A stretch of DNA of 16,067 bases, from positions 1 to 16,067 of the forward strand of contig CACYBN010000102.1 of assembly GCA_902772675.1 (NCBI GenBank), given 5' to 3'. This document shows, one piece after another, positions 1-6,448 of this stretch. Below the pieces are notes generated by a model. It did no database searches. It was not told where the DNA came from and saw only the letters and a program-made list of their open reading frames with translations. A program made the position numbers and the translations under genes. Position 1 is the first letter of the stretch; each line of letters opens with the position of its first letter. The DNA is from an uncultured Erysipelotrichaceae bacterium (lineage in GTDB: Bacteria; Bacillota_I; Bacilli_A; RF39; UBA660).

Positions 1-556
1 TAATATTACCAGATAATTTTCTTAAAGCTTGAGACATTAATCTTGCTTGTAACCCAACATGAGAATCTCCCATCTCACCATCAATTTCGGCTTGTGGAAC
101 TAAAGCTGCAACTGAATCGATTACAATTATACTAACTGCCTCACTTTTTACTAATGCATCACAAATCTCTAATGCTTGTTCACCAGTATCAGGTTGTGAA
201 AGTAATAATTCATCAATATTAACTCCTAATGCTTTGGCATAGCTAGGATCTAGAGCATGTTCAGCATCGATAAATGCTGCTCTTCCTCCAGCCTTTTGTG
301 CTTCAGCAATTGCATGTAATGCAAAAGTAGTTTTACCACTTGATTCAGGTCCATATATTTCAATAATTCTTCCTTTTGGATATCCACCTACACCTAAAGC
401 TACGTCTAGTGACAAAGATCCACTTGGAACTACTTCAACTTCCATATGTTTACTTTCTCCTAGTTTCATTATCGATCCTTTACCGAATTGTTTTTCAATA
501 TCTGCTAATACTTGTTCTAATTTTTTGTCTTTATCTTCAACGCTTGTTGTCTTCAT
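1..556 (-). CDS. recA: RecA recombinase, N-terminal 185 residues (runs off left edge)
   Basis: RecA coats single-stranded DNA in an ATP-dependent filament, drives homologous strand exchange and triggers LexA self-cleavage in the SOS response. The minus strand from the ATG at 556 translates without interruption to the window edge. Visible motifs are Walker A GPESSGKT (residues 69-76), the FIDAEHALDP segment (about 95-104), Walker B IIVIDS with Asp147, and the L1 loop EIDGEMGDSHVGLQAR (157-172). The C-terminal half, including loop L2, lies outside the window. The start has a perfect GGAGGTA site at 561-567 and matches the family's usual N-terminus. It is a separate transcription unit: a terminator at 670-704 lies upstream, followed by a TATAAT and a LexA-like palindrome. 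cinA, which sits between pgsA and recA in Bacillus, is absent here. Identification is certain. Confidence 0.98.
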   Translation of the reverse strand, partial: MKTTSVEDKDKKLEQVLADIEKQFGKGSIMKLGESKHMEVEVVPSGSLSLDVALGVGGYPKGRIIEIYGPESSGKTTFALHAIAEAQKAGGRAAFIDAEHALDPSYAKALGVNIDELLLSQPDTGEQALEICDALVKSEAVSIIVIDSVAALVPQAEIDGEMGDSHVGLQARLMSQALRKLSGNI

Positions 557-624
557 GTAATACCTCCATTTATTTGCTTACAATTAAATATTACAACATT
601 ATTTTTTAAATTGCAATACTTTTT

Positions 625-638
625 CAAACAAATGTTTG
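625..638 (-). promoter_or_regulatory. LexA-like SOS operator in the recA promoter
   Basis: CAAACAAATGTTTG is the core of an 18-bp dyad (623-640, TTCAAACA-AA-TGTTTGAA). It matches the Bacillus LexA box, roughly CGAAC-N4-GTTCG, except for A/T in place of the outer G/C pair. It begins three bases downstream of the TATAAT at 642-647, so it would cover the transcription start, the usual place for SOS repression. No lexA gene is in the window, so the repressor is inferred. Confidence 0.65.
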
Positions 639-641
639 AAT

Positions 642-670
642 ATTATATTTTTCCCTTTAAATACAATAAA
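642..670 (-). promoter_or_regulatory. Probable recA promoter
   Basis: On the minus strand a perfect TATAAT (642-647) is preceded at 17 bp by the weak -35 sequence TTTATT (665-670). That hexamer overlaps the T-tract of the upstream pgsA terminator. The -10 is convincing. The -35 is poor, so exact spacing is uncertain. Confidence 0.5.
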
Positions 671-704
671 AAAAGCACTTTTATTTTTAATAAAAATGCT
701 TTTT
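670..704 (-). terminator. Terminator after pgsA
   Basis: AAAAAGCA (670-677) pairs with TGCTTTTT (697-704). The stem extends inward after one mismatch by TTTTATT against AATAAAA, with a TTT loop. On the minus strand it starts 4 bp after the pgsA stop codon and ends in a T-run. It closes the gpsB/rnpB/rodZ/pgsA unit and isolates recA. Confidence 0.8.
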
Positions 705-707
705 CTT

Positions 708-1325
708 TTATTTTTTTGTCTTTTTTTCTTCTTTTGGGAATATTAAATTCTTATTCATATTGAAATATTGAATCATACTAATTATTGATAAAATAGTTGC
801 TATATATAATAAGAATTGTCCTACTGCTAGTCCTTCACCAATTAAAGCGAATGGTAAATTATAGAAGAACATTAAAGCAGTACCAGTCATTAATGAAGCT
901 GTTTTAAATTTACCTGATTTAATAGCTGCAATAACAACTCCTTTTCCAGCTGCTTCCATCTTTATTGCATTTACTACAATATCTCTTAATACTATAATAA
1001 CTGGAATAATAGCATTAATAGCTCCATCAGCAGCCAAAATAATTAATACTGAATTAACTAATACTTTATCAGCAATTGCATCTAACATTTTACCTGTATT
1101 AGTAATTAATCCATATTTTCTTGCAATATAACCATCTGCAAAATCTGTTAAACTTGCAACTATATATAATACTCCTGCAATGAAATATCTTAAGTCACAT
1201 GTAACTCCACCTATTACATATTGCGGAATTTTTATTCCTACTGAATAAAATGGAAATAATAATATAAAAATTATTATTACACTCATAACTAATCTAGAAA
1301 CTGTTAACTTATTGGGCAAATTCAT
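708..1325 (-). CDS. pgsA: CDP-diacylglycerol--glycerol-3-phosphate 3-phosphatidyltransferase
   Basis: PgsA makes phosphatidylglycerol-phosphate from CDP-diacylglycerol and glycerol-3-phosphate in the membrane. This is the committed step to phosphatidylglycerol and cardiolipin. The full CDP-alcohol phosphotransferase signature is present: D61-x2-D64-G65-x2-A68-R69-x8-G78-x3-D82-x3-D86, followed by several hydrophobic helices and a Lys-rich tail. I place the start at ATG 1325 (205 aa, MNLPNKLT, the usual PgsA N-terminus), eight bases after AGGAG at 1334-1338. A longer frame from a GTG at 1334 would begin inside that ribosome site. The gene overlaps the 3' end of the upstream RodZ-like gene by 17 bp, which implies translational coupling. 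The ymfM-pgsA-recA order is conserved from Bacillus. A strong terminator follows directly. Confidence 0.95.
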   Translation of the reverse strand: MNLPNKLTVSRLVMSVIIIFILLFPFYSVGIKIPQYVIGGVTCDLRYFIAGVLYIVASLTDFADGYIARKYGLITNTGKMLDAIADKVLVNSVLIILAADGAINAIIPVIIVLRDIVVNAIKMEAAGKGVVIAAIKSGKFKTASLMTGTALMFFYNLPFALIGEGLAVGQFLLYIATILSIISMIQYFNMNKNLIFPKEEKKTKK

Positions 1326-1821
1326 AAATATCACTCCTACTTTCCATCAATTCTATTGTTCTATTATTAGAATCGTCTTTTCTAACTTTCATATATACAA
1401 ATAATATTAATAGCAATAATATTATTACCAATAATGAAATAAATAATGGTTTTAATTTAATAATACTATCTATATTAAATTTCTTTTTTCTCTCAATTGT
1501 ATATGGAGAATGAATCTTTTCTTTTTCATCATCTTCTACTTTTTTCTTAGCTTCTAAGATATCTTCTAAAGATATTTTTGAGGTATGTTCAAATAAAAAG
1601 TCATTAAATTCGTCGATTACTTTATCAGGATCTAATCCTAAATATTTAGCATAATCTCCAACTTCTTTTTTTAACAATAGAACATCTTTAAACGCTCTAA
1701 TGTTTCCACTCTCAATGTTTTCTATATCATCTTTAGAAATATTCAAATCGCTTGCTGCTTCTTCAACACCTACTCCATTAGACAATCGATGTTCTTTTAA
1801 ATACTCTCCCAGTCCTTTCAA
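1309..1821 (-). CDS. RodZ/YmfM-like helix-turn-helix membrane protein
   Basis: RodZ-type proteins link the MreB cytoskeleton to the membrane and help control cell shape. This 170-aa protein has a cytoplasmic Xre-like helix-turn-helix (about residues 4-70, beginning GLGEYLKEHR), a charged linker, a basic patch (about 110-124), one transmembrane helix (about 126-145) and only about 25 residues outside. It lacks the extracellular DUF4115 beta domain of long RodZ. I favour TTG at 1821, because GAGGTG ends six bases before it and the product begins like RodZ. The upstream in-frame GTG at 1830 is the end of that same ribosome site. It sits directly before pgsA, as ymfM does in Bacillus. It has no promoter of its own that I can see, and lies 26 bp behind the RNase P RNA. 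A DNA-binding role is possible but unlikely. Confidence 0.8.
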   Translation of the reverse strand: MKGLGEYLKEHRLSNGVGVEEAASDLNISKDDIENIESGNIRAFKDVLLLKKEVGDYAKYLGLDPDKVIDEFNDFLFEHTSKISLEDILEAKKKVEDDEKEKIHSPYTIERKKKFNIDSIIKLKPLFISLLVIILLLLILFVYMKVRKDDSNNRTIELMESRSDIYEFAQ

Positions 1822-1847
1822 ACTAAACACCTCAAATCAAAATAAAA

Positions 1848-2197
1848 AGTACTTTATAAGCCTCGTTCTGTACCTATTTCTAGGTGACAAACATTTATCT
1901 ACCATTTCTGGTCTCTAACTCCGTTATCTTTCCTTTGTTAAAGCTCTCCTACCAATTTTGGATTTCTCACTTATGGGGTTTACCACGTTTCACTCTTTCA
2001 TTTCTGAAAGCATCGTCTCTGCGGCACTTTTACAGCTAATCATATCATATCAAAGACTTAGATATTTTCGCGTCCGTTAGTATTTCTACTACCTAGAGTT
2101 AGTATAATTCCTCTAGCATAAACACTACAGTCATCACAGACTGTGTGAGCAAGGACTTTCCTCACCATCACAAGGATAGCGCGTTTGTCAAAGTACT
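1848..2197 (-). ncRNA. rnpB: RNase P RNA, bacterial type B
   Basis: This is the catalytic RNA that removes 5' leaders from precursor tRNAs. On the minus strand it shows GAGGAAAGTCC (2153-2163), AGTGCCGCAGAGACGA (2013-2028), GTGAAACGTGGTAAACCCC (1975-1993) and the 3' ACAGAACGAGGCTTA (1857-1871). Closing helix P1 forms between AGTACTTT (2190-2197) and AAAGTACT (1848-1855), which fixes a 350-nt RNA. The order and sequences follow B. subtilis RNase P RNA, which is about 400 nt, so some peripheral helices are shorter. The RNA starts 3 bp after the gpsB stop codon and ends 26 bp before the RodZ-like start codon. No convincing promoter lies in the gpsB 3' end, so it may be processed from a gpsB transcript. 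gpsB-rnpB adjacency also occurs in Bacillus. Confidence 0.96.
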
Positions 2198-2200
2198 ATA

Positions 2201-2557
2201 TTAATTATTTGTATCTTCTTCTTCTTTTTCTTCTTTTCCATAAACAATCTTCTCTAATTGAGAAAGACGTTTTAATACATCTAAGTTAGTAACTTCTCTT
2301 CTTTCAGTTGAACCACTCTTAGCTATTTCTATATTTGTTTTTAAATTACGATTTTCAGCTTTTAAATTCATAATTTCTTCTTGTAATGTTGAAATTTGTT
2401 CATCTTTTTCATTAATTATTTTAATAAATTCTTCATAATCACCAATAATTATATCTAAAAATTGATCTACTTCTTTTAAGCTCCATCCTCTAACATCAAC
2501 TTTAAAGTCTTTATCAAGGATATCTTGTGGAGTTAATTGAATACGATTTTGAAACAT
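2201..2557 (-). CDS. gpsB: Cell-cycle protein GpsB (DivIVA-like coiled coil)
   Basis: GpsB is a cytoplasmic adaptor at the septum and side wall. Its N-terminal dimer binds the cytoplasmic tails of class A PBPs and other wall enzymes. The 118-aa product has the DivIVA-type lipid/PBP-binding head LTPQDILDKDFKVDVRGW (8-25) and VDQFLD (30-35), then a coiled coil (about 38-80). The small C-terminal trimerising helix has the hallmark TNLDVLKRLSQLEKIVYG (90-107), followed by an acidic tail. Trp25 replaces the usual Tyr of RGY. Start is ATG 2557 after a GGTG-type site; an in-frame TTG at 2569 abuts the upstream AAAGG and is unlikely. It is divergent from recU-ponA, so an adaptor and its likely PBP partner are regulated from one intergenic region. 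In Bacillus it also precedes rnpB. Confidence 0.95.
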   Translation of the reverse strand: MFQNRIQLTPQDILDKDFKVDVRGWSLKEVDQFLDIIIGDYEEFIKIINEKDEQISTLQEEIMNLKAENRNLKTNIEIAKSGSTERREVTNLDVLKRLSQLEKIVYGKEEKEEEDTNN

Positions 2558-2607
2558 TTTTAACACCAACCTTTATTAGATTTACTTAATTTTCTTCAAT
2601 CATAATA

Positions 2608-2636
2608 ATTATATAACATTACATCTTTTTCTTCAA
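2608..2636 (-). promoter_or_regulatory. gpsB promoter
   Basis: TTGAAG (2631-2636) and TATAAT (2608-2613) on the minus strand are separated by exactly 17 bp, a near-consensus housekeeping promoter. It would give a leader of roughly 45 nt before the gpsB ATG at 2557. It may also drive rnpB and the genes behind it. Confidence 0.7.
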
Positions 2637-2734
2637 TTGCTTTTTTAGAAAGAAGCTTTATCTATATTATCAAAACATCTAAAATAAGTACACTTTTTTA
2701 GTATTTTTTAATAGTAAAAAAATTAATATTATAG

Positions 2735-2740
2735 TATAAT
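2735..2740 (+). promoter_or_regulatory. Probable -10 element for recU-ponA
   Basis: A perfect TATAAT lies 16 bp before the recU start codon, with AGGTGG (2747-2752) between. No good -35 hexamer is visible 16-18 bp upstream (ATAGTA/TAGTAA). Transcription starting about 7 bp on would give a leader of only about 10 nt. Confidence 0.45.
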
Positions 2741-2756
2741 TACTCTAGGTGGTTAA

Positions 2757-3332
2757 ATGAAATATCCAAATGGTATTAAACAAACAGCAACAAACCATAA
2801 TATAAACTATGGAAATCGTGGTATGACTTTAGAAGAAGATTTAAATATTACTAATAAATACTATGAAGATGAAGGAATAGCATATATATATAAGAAACCT
2901 ACTCCAATTCAAATAGTTAAAGTAAGTTATCCTACTAATAAACAAGTTAGAATCACAGATGCTTTTTTTAAAGAACCATCTACATTAGATTACAATGGAT
3001 TATATAAAGGATATTATATTGATTTCGATGCAAAAGAAACTAATAATACAACGTCTTTTCCATTAGGAAATATTAATCCCCATCAAATTAATCATATTAG
3101 AAACATTTCAAATAATGGTGGTTTATGTTTCTTAATAATAAGATTTAATAAATTAGACATTACTTATCTATTATTAGGAGAAGACTTCATAGATTTTATT
3201 GATAATAATACAAGAAAATCTATACCAGTTGATTATTTTAAAGAAAAAGCTTTTTCAATTGAATTAAAATATAATCCTAGATTAGATTATTTAAAAATAA
3301 TAGATAAAATTATTGGAGGTAGAAATGGCTAA
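2757..3332 (+). CDS. recU: Holliday junction resolvase RecU
   Basis: RecU cuts Holliday junctions during recombination and chromosome segregation in Firmicutes. The 191-aa product has the family N-terminus (YPNG, then NYGNRGMTLEEDLN), the STLDYNG motif with metal-ligand Asp78, the stalk-adjacent GYYIDFDAKET block (85-95) with Lys93, and SFPL (100-103). Compared with B. subtilis RecU as I remember it (D88, E101, K103), Asp91 stands where Glu101 is expected. This conservative change keeps a carboxylate. Start ATG 2757 follows AGGTGG with a four-base spacer. The last eight bases overlap ponA (ATGGCTAA), a coupling that parallels the recU-ponA pair of Bacillus. Confidence 0.95.
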   Translation: MKYPNGIKQTATNHNINYGNRGMTLEEDLNITNKYYEDEGIAYIYKKPTPIQIVKVSYPTNKQVRITDAFFKEPSTLDYNGLYKGYYIDFDAKETNNTTSFPLGNINPHQINHIRNISNNGGLCFLIIRFNKLDITYLLLGEDFIDFIDNNTRKSIPVDYFKEKAFSIELKYNPRLDYLKIIDKIIGGRNG

Positions 3333-6300
3333 TACTAAGAATACTCCTAGTAGAACTTCTAGAAGAAGTGATAGATATGGAGATAGTAACAATAATAAGA
3401 AAAAGAAAAATATTCTAAAAAGACATGAACAAAGTAATAGAAATATTAAACCTATTAAACATGAACATAGTAAAAATGCTAAAACTGCTAATAGGAATTG
3501 GGAAAAAGTACCTAATAATACTAATGAAAGAGTTAAAAGAAATGTTCAAACTGAAAGAATTGATAGAAATACTTTAATTCTTTTAGGAATAATATCATTT
3601 GTTGTAATTATTATTTTACTTAAACTAATGGGGACATTAATGACTGCGATAACAGTTTTAGGAATAGCAATAATCATATTATTTGCAATACTACTTAGAA
3701 AGATAAGAAGAAATAAAGTAATTAGAGTACTTACTAATATATTCTTCATTCTATTCTTAATTGGATGTATTGCTGGAGTATGTGGAGTTGCATATTTTGG
3801 TTATATTATCGTAGATGAAGCTCCTGAATGGGATATATCTAAATTATCTACTAAAGAAAGTACAATTCTTTATACATCAGATGGTGTAGAATATGCTAAC
3901 CTATCTACTGAAAAACGTGAAAAGATTACATATGATGAAGCATCTGAAAACTTAATAAATGCAATTATTGCTACTGAGGATTCAAGATTCTTTGAACATA
4001 ATGGATTTGACCCATTAAGATTCTTTAAAGCAGGTCTTGGACAAGTAAGTGGTAACTCTGATGCTGGTGGAGCTTCTACTCTATCAATGCAAGTTATTAA
4101 GAATAATATGACTTCTAAAGTTGCTACTGGTGTTGAAGGTATTAAGAGAAAATTTACAGATATATATTTAGCTGTATTTAAATTAGAAAAAGAATTTACT
4201 AAAGAACAAATATTTGAATTTTATATAAATAACCACTTCTTAGGAAGTAATACTTATGGTGTTGAAGAAGCATCTCTTACTTATTTTGGTAAACATGCTA
4301 AAGAGTTAAACTTATCTGAAGCCGCTCTACTTGCTGGTATGTATCAATCACCAAATGCATATAATCCAAAAATACATACTGAAGCTGCTGCTGAAAGACG
4401 TGCTGAAGTATTAAATCTTATGTATAGACATGGATATATATCTAAAGAAGAAAGAGATATGGCTAATTCAATCCCAATTGAAGGTCTAGTAATAGAATCA
4501 TCTGATGCAGCATATCAACCATATCAATCATATATAGATACTGTTATTGATGAGTTGATTAATGACTGGGGAATTGATCCTTATACTACTTCACTTGAAA
4601 TATATACAAATATAAATACAAAAAAACAACAAGGATTAGATAATATTTTCTCTGGTAAAACATTTAAATGGGAAAATAAAGTTGTTCAAGCAGGTATTGC
4701 TGCTGTTGATGTTTGGACTGGTAAGATAGTTGCAGTTGCAGGTTCAAGAGATAATGATGCACGTACATTAAATCGTGCTACTACTGGTAAAAGACAAGTT
4801 GGATCTACTGCTAAACCAATATTTGACTATGGTCCTGCAATGGAATATAACAACTACTCTACTTATACTATTATTGATGACAGTCCTTATACTTACTCAA
4901 ACGGTAAACCAATACGTGACTCTGACCGTAAATATATGGGTAAAATAACTGTAAGAACTGCTCTTGCTCAATCAAGAAATATTCCAGCTCTTAAAGCATT
5001 CCAAGCAGTTTCTAATGATAATAGATATAAATTTGTTACTAGTTTAGGTATTAAACCTGAAACTACTGAAGGAAGTACATACATGCATGAAGCACATGCT
5101 ATCGGTGCATTTAATGGATCTAACCCATTACAAATGGCTGCTGCTTATGCTGCATTTGCAAATGGAGGTACTTACTATAAACCTTATACAATTAATAAAA
5201 TAGTTTATCGTGATACTGGTGAAGAAGTTGAATATGAGTCTGAAGGTGTTCCAGTAATGTCTTCTGCTACTGCATATATGATGACTTACTGTTTAGAGTA
5301 TACAGTTACTGATGGACTTGCTAAAGGTGTTAAAATAAATGGTGTCCATCTAGCAGCTAAAACTGGTACTACTAACTATACATCAGATATCGCAAAGAAA
5401 TATAATTTACCATCATATGCTGTACCTGATGCATGGATTATTGGATATGATCCTGATACTGCTGTTGGTATGTGGTATGGATATGATAAGATCTATAATG
5501 GTAAAACTGGATATTATTTAAAATCTGCAACATCTGGTTATAAAGTAAATGTTGCTACAGAAAGAAATAGATTATATAAAACTGCTGGTAAAGTATTATT
5601 TACTAGTAAAAAGAAATTTAAAGTTCCTGATACAGTAGTTAAAGTTGCTATAGAAAAAGGAAGTCCAAATCCTGGTAGATTAGCTTCTTCTTCTACTCCA
5701 GCTGGTAAAATTACTTATGAATATTACAAAAAGGGAACTGAACCAACTGAAGTTTCTACTACTTATAGTAAATTAAGTAATGTAACTAATTTAAGTGCTA
5801 CATATGATTATACTACTAAATATGTTAGATTATCATGGACTGCTTCTAGTAAGAGTAAAGATGCTGATAAATCATATGGTGATTTCGGATATAAGATATA
5901 TAAGAATAATAAATTCTTAACATTTACTACTGATACATATTATACTTATACTGGTGATAATCCAGAAGGAACTTATAAAGTAGTAACTGCATACAAGAAT
6001 TATTCAGATATTGATTCATCTGGAGTAACAAGAACAATTTCAGCATCACAAACAGATACATCTACTTATAGTGCTACTACTGATGTAACAAGTGGTTCAA
6101 CATATTCAATGTCTAATCACTGTTTCACATCTAATCCAACATCTTGTATTCATCTAATAAAAGATGGAGCTACAGTATCAAGTGGATATAGTGTTTCTGT
6201 TTCATACTATGAATCAGATGGATCTAAATATAGTACATTAAGTGAAGATAATATTGATGAAGCTGGAACAAGATTCAGTACAATAGTATATGATGTTAAA

Positions 6301-6357
6301 TATAACGGAGCATCTAGAGCTAAAGTTACAGTATCTAATGTTACAATTACAAGATAA
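3325..6357 (+). CDS. ponA: Class A penicillin-binding protein PBP1 (glycosyltransferase plus transpeptidase)
   Basis: This enzyme polymerises lipid II and cross-links the peptides at the outer face of the membrane. From ATG 3325 (GGAGGT at 3315-3320; the in-frame TTG at 3313 lies at the 5' edge of that site) it is 1010 aa. Residues 1-80 are a basic cytoplasmic tail, a likely GpsB-binding region. Three hydrophobic segments follow (about 83-103, 107-125, 133-163), where most PBP1 proteins have one. The GT51 domain has catalytic Glu218 in TEDSRFFEHNG and a diverged GGASTLSMQVIKN. The transpeptidase has nucleophile Ser494 in STAK, SRN at 550-552 and KTGT at 679-682. A fibronectin-III-like domain (about 818-905) and an Ig-like tail with a Cys pair (933, 941) end the protein. 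It is coupled to recU and ends at a strong terminator. Confidence 0.96.
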   Translation: MANTKNTPSRTSRRSDRYGDSNNNKKKKNILKRHEQSNRNIKPIKHEHSKNAKTANRNWEKVPNNTNERVKRNVQTERIDRNTLILLGIISFVVIIILLKLMGTLMTAITVLGIAIIILFAILLRKIRRNKVIRVLTNIFFILFLIGCIAGVCGVAYFGYIIVDEAPEWDISKLSTKESTILYTSDGVEYANLSTEKREKITYDEASENLINAIIATEDSRFFEHNGFDPLRFFKAGLGQVSGNSDAGGASTLSMQVIKNNMTSKVATGVEGIKRKFTDIYLAVFKLEKEFTKEQIFEFYINNHFLGSNTYGVEEASLTYFGKHAKELNLSEAALLAGMYQSPNAYNPKIHTEAAAERRAEVLNLMYRHGYISKEERDMANSIPIEGLVIESSDAAYQPYQSYIDTVIDELINDWGIDPYTTSLEIYTNINTKKQQGLDNIFSGKTFKWENKVVQAGIAAVDVWTGKIVAVAGSRDNDARTLNRATTGKRQVGSTAKPIFDYGPAMEYNNYSTYTIIDDSPYTYSNGKPIRDSDRKYMGKITVRTALAQSRNIPALKAFQAVSNDNRYKFVTSLGIKPETTEGSTYMHEAHAIGAFNGSNPLQMAAAYAAFANGGTYYKPYTINKIVYRDTGEEVEYESEGVPVMSSATAYMMTYCLEYTVTDGLAKGVKINGVHLAAKTGTTNYTSDIAKKYNLPSYAVPDAWIIGYDPDTAVGMWYGYDKIYNGKTGYYLKSATSGYKVNVATERNRLYKTAGKVLFTSKKKFKVPDTVVKVAIEKGSPNPGRLASSSTPAGKITYEYYKKGTEPTEVSTTYSKLSNVTNLSATYDYTTKYVRLSWTASSKSKDADKSYGDFGYKIYKNNKFLTFTTDTYYTYTGDNPEGTYKVVTAYKNYSDIDSSGVTRTISASQTDTSTYSATTDVTSGSTYSMSNHCFTSNPTSCIHLIKDGATVSSGYSVSVSYYESDGSKYSTLSEDNIDEAGTRFSTIVYDVKYNGASRAKVTVSNVTITR

Positions 6358-6388
6358 AAAGAATAGGTTTTATACCTATTCTTTTTTT
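6356..6388 (+). terminator. Terminator after ponA
   Basis: AAAAAGAATAGG (6356-6367) pairs with CCTATTCTTTTT (6375-6386) around a seven-base loop, followed by more T. The stem begins in the ponA stop codon. Confidence 0.9.
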
Positions 6389-6410
6389 ACTGGTAATTTT
6401 CTTAATTTTA

Positions 6411-6419
6411 TGGTATAAT
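6411..6419 (+). promoter_or_regulatory. Extended -10 promoter for the beta-propeller gene
   Basis: TGGTATAAT is a TGn-extended, perfect -10 lying 22 bp beyond the ponA terminator and about 30 bp before the next start codon. No clear -35 is present (TGGTAA at 17 bp), as is common for extended -10 promoters. Confidence 0.65.
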
Positions 6420-6448
6420 GTACCAAATAAAAGATGGGGGTGATTTTC

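Noticed and set aside
376..609. Plus-strand open frame opposite the recA start
   Set aside because: Antisense to RecA codons and its promoter, no ribosome site, Leu/Tyr-rich composition typical of a shadow frame.
1828..1830. GTG as start of the RodZ-like protein (and similar GTG/TTG starts at 1334, 2569, 3313 and 9465)
   Set aside because: Each such codon lies within or against the ribosome-binding site of a better start just downstream.
1848..1855. P1 arm of the RNase P RNA plus T-run as a terminator
   Set aside because: The partner arm is about 335 nt upstream and the local sequence forms no hairpin; it is the RNA's closing helix.
1700..1918. Plus-strand open frame opposite the RodZ-like gene and the RNase P RNA
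   Set aside because: Both regions are fully explained on the minus strand; no ribosome site or family resemblance.
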